A stretch of 64,000 nt of DNA, from positions 23,833,498-23,897,497 of the forward strand of contig CM075767.1 of NCBI GenBank assembly GCA_037974665.1, given 5' to 3'. This DNA is from Ehretia macrophylla (taxonomy: Eukaryota; Streptophyta; Magnoliopsida; Boraginales; Ehretiaceae). The stretch's first letter is position 1. Every line of letters starts with the position of its first letter. The position numbers and the translations under genes were made by a program. Positions 60,590-64,000 of the stretch are shown piece after piece. The notes under the pieces were generated by a model. It made no database searches. It had not been told where the DNA came from and saw only the letters and a program-made list of their open reading frames with translations.

Positions 60590-61497
60590 TTTATTTGGAA
60601 AGTAAAATCTCGAATATCATTTTAGATAGCCAATGTCTTTGGCCAATTCACCACCTTCCATTGTTATGTTTGAAGTTTCTCGGCTCAACATGCTTAATCG
60701 CCTGTACGAAGATGATCATTTCAATTGGAAGTTCACTATCAATGGCAAATTCTCCTTTTGTAAAACTTGGAACTCTATCAGAAATTTAAAAAAAAATGTT
60801 ATTGATTAGCATCATCTTGTTTGGTTTTCAAATAATATCCCTAGACACAATTTCATTGCTTGGCTTGCTTGCATGTACTGTTTAGCTGCCTAGTAAAGAT
60901 TGCTTACTCGGCAATTTCATTGATTGGGCAAATTACATCTTTTGTTATTTTGGACGTGAGATGCGGGACTACATTTTCTTTGATTACAACTTCACTCGGC
61001 GCATCTAGAAGGAAAGTCTAAACTTATTGCTTATTGATAAATCCCTCACTTATTTTGATTTCATGCTTACACTTGCTAACACTCTTATAGGGAACAAAGA
61101 CATCAAAGCCTACATGTTCTGTCGTAGCTTTTGTGTGACCATCTATTACATTTGGATGGAGATGAATTCCTATATTTTTCAGGATGATCTCCGAGGAGCA
61201 CTTATTGATGAAGATTCATGAAGATATTGCTACCAAGGTTAAAGCTGGATATCCATTTCATAACACATATTAAATGGATATTATGCCAATAGAGCTCATA
61301 TAGTTATTGACATGTATTAATGTGTTGTTTGTTTTTCTTTGACCGGGTTTCCCTCGGTCGTTGTTGTTTTCTTTGGTTTTTTATTTGTTGATCCTTTGGC
61401 TCTTGATTTTGCTCGATTTGTAAAAAATTCGTGTACACATTTTAATTTTCTTTATGAAATGCATGATTTGTTTGCTTATAAGAAAGAAGAAAAAAAA
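60590..61497 (+). mobile_element. L1-type LINE 3' end (zf-RVT region)
   Basis: The frame text DHFNWKFTINGKFSFCKTWN, HHLVWFSNNIPRHNFIAWLA, RLLTRQFH, IFFDYNFTRRIWKESL and FCVTIYYIWMEMNSYIFQDD follows the zf-RVT domain at the ORF2 C-terminus of plant L1 elements. Several stops and frame slips break it. The 3' UTR has the GGGTTTCCCTCGGT and GTTGTTTTCTTTGGTTTTTT text common to these elements, ending in GAAGAAAAAAA. 5'-truncated and dead. Confidence 0.75.
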
Positions 61498-62051
61498 CTA
61501 ATATCTTAGATTTGTGCTAGTCTTTTCGCATAGGAACCATCAAACTTCTCCCAATTCAATTTTCTTACTGACCAAAAATATTAATTTTCTTGGTGTTGAA
61601 TATAGTTTTTCCCTTGCCTTGACAAATTGCAACTGAGTCATAACACATCAAGGGAAGACTCTCCCCCACAATTATCAATTAAAAGTTAATGGGTAAAGGT
61701 CAAACAAACCCTATAAATTTATCTGTAAATTCCAATAGCCTCATCACTTTGACAACCATAAAAAATCATTTACCTTATCACACTTCATTAGCATTTTTTT
61801 GCATAATAATCATTATACCAAGGACTCAAAATAATTTTTTCTAGAAAGAAAGTTCTCAAGTTTGGCATAAATTACAGCTTGAAACTTTGTTTTCTTCCCG
61901 TGGTTACAACTAGACTAATGTGAAACAACTAGACCATTCAAAGTTAAACTAACTATTGTCGATCATCACTAGAGCCACCATTAAGATAATGGAGATAGGA
62001 TAATACGGAAAGTCAAATTCGAAATATATAGGCATCTTTAAACAAGTTATA
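61498..62051. other. Intergenic, no gene
   Basis: AT-rich, without a credible reading frame or element ends. Confidence 0.4.
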
Positions 62052-62500
62052 AGGTTTTTTTTTTTGGCAAATGAAAATATTGCATTAATTAAGAAAGCTC
62101 ACAAAGGAATGACAAACGAGTGGACAATCTCGCACTAAAAGGAAAAAAGACAGAAATACAACACATAATTCCAAGTGAAAAACTTGAGAAATTTTAATAC
62201 AAAAGATAGTAATAGATTGTAAAATGATAGATCTGTTCTTTCAAAAGCAAGAATCTTCATCAACAACATAAGTAAAAGAAAACCCAACAGGGAGATCTAA
62301 GCCTATCAGTCAATAAGTAGAAGTAGGATCAACTCCACACTGATCACTCAACAAAGAGCCTTCATTGTATGGATCAAGGATATAGCTCCAACGAAGACAC
62401 CACCCAAATCTGCCAAAGCCAAATAAATGGCTCAAGACTTGCAAAAAATAAGTGAAATAGAAGTGCGATTTAATTAGGGATGCAACAACCCTTGTGAGGA
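62052..62500 (-). mobile_element. Possible LINE/retroposon 3' end
   Basis: On the minus strand the text ends GCTTTCTTAATTAATGCAAT, then ATTTTCATTTGCC, then a run of about ten A (the T-run at 62056-62066). This is the usual 3' end of plant L1-type retroposons. No protein signature was seen upstream, so it is either mostly UTR or a processed fragment. Confidence 0.4.
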
Positions 62501-62564
62501 TCCTAGTTAGGGAAGTCTAATCCAACATCAGCGTATCCTAAATCTTTGAAGGGGGAAGTAGATA

Positions 62565-64000
62565 TGTGATACCCTAAGACGACACAGGTGGTACATATTG
62601 GGTGTATTATTTATATAGTATTTCAACACCTTTTCACTTAAACTTTGTTAGTTTTTAAGTAATTTATGAGCAATTTGATTGATTTTGTCTTTGATTTACA
62701 TTGTAGATAATTTTCAAGAGACAATCTGAGTTTTGAGGCAAAGATTGAAGAGAAATTGCAAATGATTGACTTTAATGCAATTTGTGAAAAAATTGAAGAA
62801 CAAATAGAAGTAGCGCAGTCATAGCGCAGTCATAGCGCAGCTGCTTAGCATTGCAGGAAAATTAAGGGCAGTTTGTAAATTGGCAAGAAAAGAAAGAAAC
62901 CCTATGAAATAAAAGGAGAAAAACGTGAGAAGTGGACAACCATCAAGAGGGGAGAAAAAAAACATTCCAGAGAGAGGAAAACTTCAAGATTCGCGAGTTG
63001 AAGATAGAGAACAATCCGGAGACAGACTTCTATCACGATTCTTCTCCAACTCTTAGTTTTCTCTATATCTCTCGTCATGAATTATACTATATCTTGGATT
63101 TTATTTAATTTTTTTATGATGTTCTAAGTTATTTTTCTAGGGCTACGATGTAGCCAGATTATGAATATTTGATACTTTTAGTTTTGATTGATTGATGAAC
63201 TATTCAATATATGCGTTGAGTATTTTATGCTGAGTTTAATGCTTGTGGTTGTCTGATCAATAATTACAGAAGTCGTGATTTAGTTTGAAATTGAGAAGTG
63301 ATAACTAAATTAGACCACGTGTGAAATACCATTAAATCATCATAAGCTAGAGATAGTTATGAGATCTAGTGCAGCATTTGAATTTCTAGGGCTTAATGTG
63401 TTCCATAAGTTCACAGTTATTATAGAGATGTAGTTAGCTTGCTTATTGTGATAGGTTATTGATACTTGAGAAAGATTAATATCTACCTTAGCGAAATTGC
63501 TGGCAACGTAGAGAATAGACGTCAATTGATTTAAATCACTAGTTTCAAATAAGATTAATCTTGGTGAAATCGGAATCCCTAGAGTATTTTACTTCTTGAT
63601 TTATCCTCTTTAGTAATTCCCTATTCACTTTAGTTGTTAATTTCTAAAGTACTTTATTTATTAGTTTTTACTCATAATCTCTCATATTTGATTGTCCGAA
63701 TAAAGTTAAAGTTAAATTAATTTCGGTAGTTAGTAATCATAGTCCTCGTGGGAACGATCTTTACTTATCATTTTATTACTTGTTGCGATACGTGCACTTG
63801 CGTTCAAAAACTTGTTGTGTGATTTCTAACGCAAGTGCACGCGTCGCAACAAGTAAACATCAATGGGGGTATTGGTGGTTTATGTCGTCTTAGGTGTTTT
63901 CTTCTCAAATTTTCTGATTGATGTTTGATTTATTTTTTTTTCTTTTGTCAAAAAACTTGTTGTGTGAATTCTAACGCAAGTGCACGTGTCGCAACAAGTA
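62565..64000 (+). mobile_element. Ty3/gypsy-like LTR region running off the window
   Basis: Starts about TGTGATACCCTAAGACGACA. Interior phrases (GGGCTACGATGTAGCC, GATTGATTGATGAACTATTC, CCTCGTGGGAACGATCTTTA before GTGCACTTGCG) are of the kind found in long LTRs and leaders of the plant Tat/Athila/Ogre group. No coding sequence. An 11-bp inverted repeat (CCTAAGACGAC at 62573-62583 and its complement at 63884-63894) and the palindrome at 63778-63854 complicate the right edge. Class assignment is tentative. Confidence 0.45.
63778..63854. repeat. 27-bp palindrome with a third arm at 63973-63999
   Basis: The arm 63778-63804 (ACTTGTTGCGATACGTGCAC + TTGCGTT) pairs with 63828-63854 with 2 mismatches across a 23-nt loop. 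A third arm, in the same orientation as the second, lies at 63973-63999, 145 bp on, embedded in a direct repeat of about 48 bp. The arms contain GTGCAC and a CACGTG-like centre. Confidence 0.9.

Overview
The window is nuclear DNA of a flowering plant, almost certainly a eudicot: AT-rich spacers, GT-AG introns, Ty1/copia and Ty3/gypsy LTR elements, MULE, Tourist and hAT MITEs, L1-type LINE tails, and LRK10L-type receptor kinases with plant-specific GUB_WAK_bind and WAK_assoc ectodomains. Genus or species cannot be told from the sequence alone.

The host content is one tandem cluster of LRK10L-like (Lr10-related, non-RD) receptor kinases, all on the + strand and all degraded in this sequence: two kinase 3' stubs (about 2.77-3.53 kb), copy B (11.6-14.6 kb), a lone ectodomain C (21.6 kb), copy D (22.5-31.2 kb), copy E (34.2-42.4 kb), a lone ectodomain G (46.7-47.4 kb) and copy F (50.4-52.3 kb). 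Two ectodomain types occur: type I (B, C, E, F; motif near ECGS..VMSFPF) and type II (D, G; motif near YPFY....CG..GFE.NC). Every readable ectodomain exon ends in phase 1 and would feed a small phase-1 membrane exon and then one kinase exon. C-D and G-F each place two different ectodomains upstream of one kinase, which suggests ectodomain choice by alternative promoters or shuffling. Shared nonsense codons define pseudogene lineages. A conserved upstream block with paired W-box cores precedes the type I copies.

The rest is transposons. Copy D has a Pack-MULE (22733-23965), carrying a captured ZF-HD homeodomain fragment and a presequence-like ORF, and a copia element (24167-28741, target duplication GTTCC), both in its ectodomain exon. 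Copy E has a gypsy-type LTR in its intron and another in its kinase exon. A second copia element with both LTRs lies at 55078-60212. MULE-type foldback elements with 9-11 bp target duplications lie at 201-1054, 10658-11336 and 43615-44331; a complete TRIM at 10191-10632; Tourist-type MITEs at 4392-4958 and 48274-48608; two hAT-like MITE sisters at 31578 and 36658; LINE 3' ends at 31.9, 50.6 and 60.6 kb; and gypsy-type LTR sequence with an unusual 27-bp palindrome at the right edge.

Large-scale homology between spacers (1-180 with 32.3 kb; 2.1-2.8 with 33.2-33.9 and 47.7/49.7 kb; 6.0-9.4 with 15.3-16.7 and 21.1 kb; 3.5-4.0 with 52.4-53.0 kb; 14.6-14.9 with 42.4-42.7 kb) shows that the cluster grew by segmental duplication and was then invaded. 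No intact host protein-coding gene is supported in the window.
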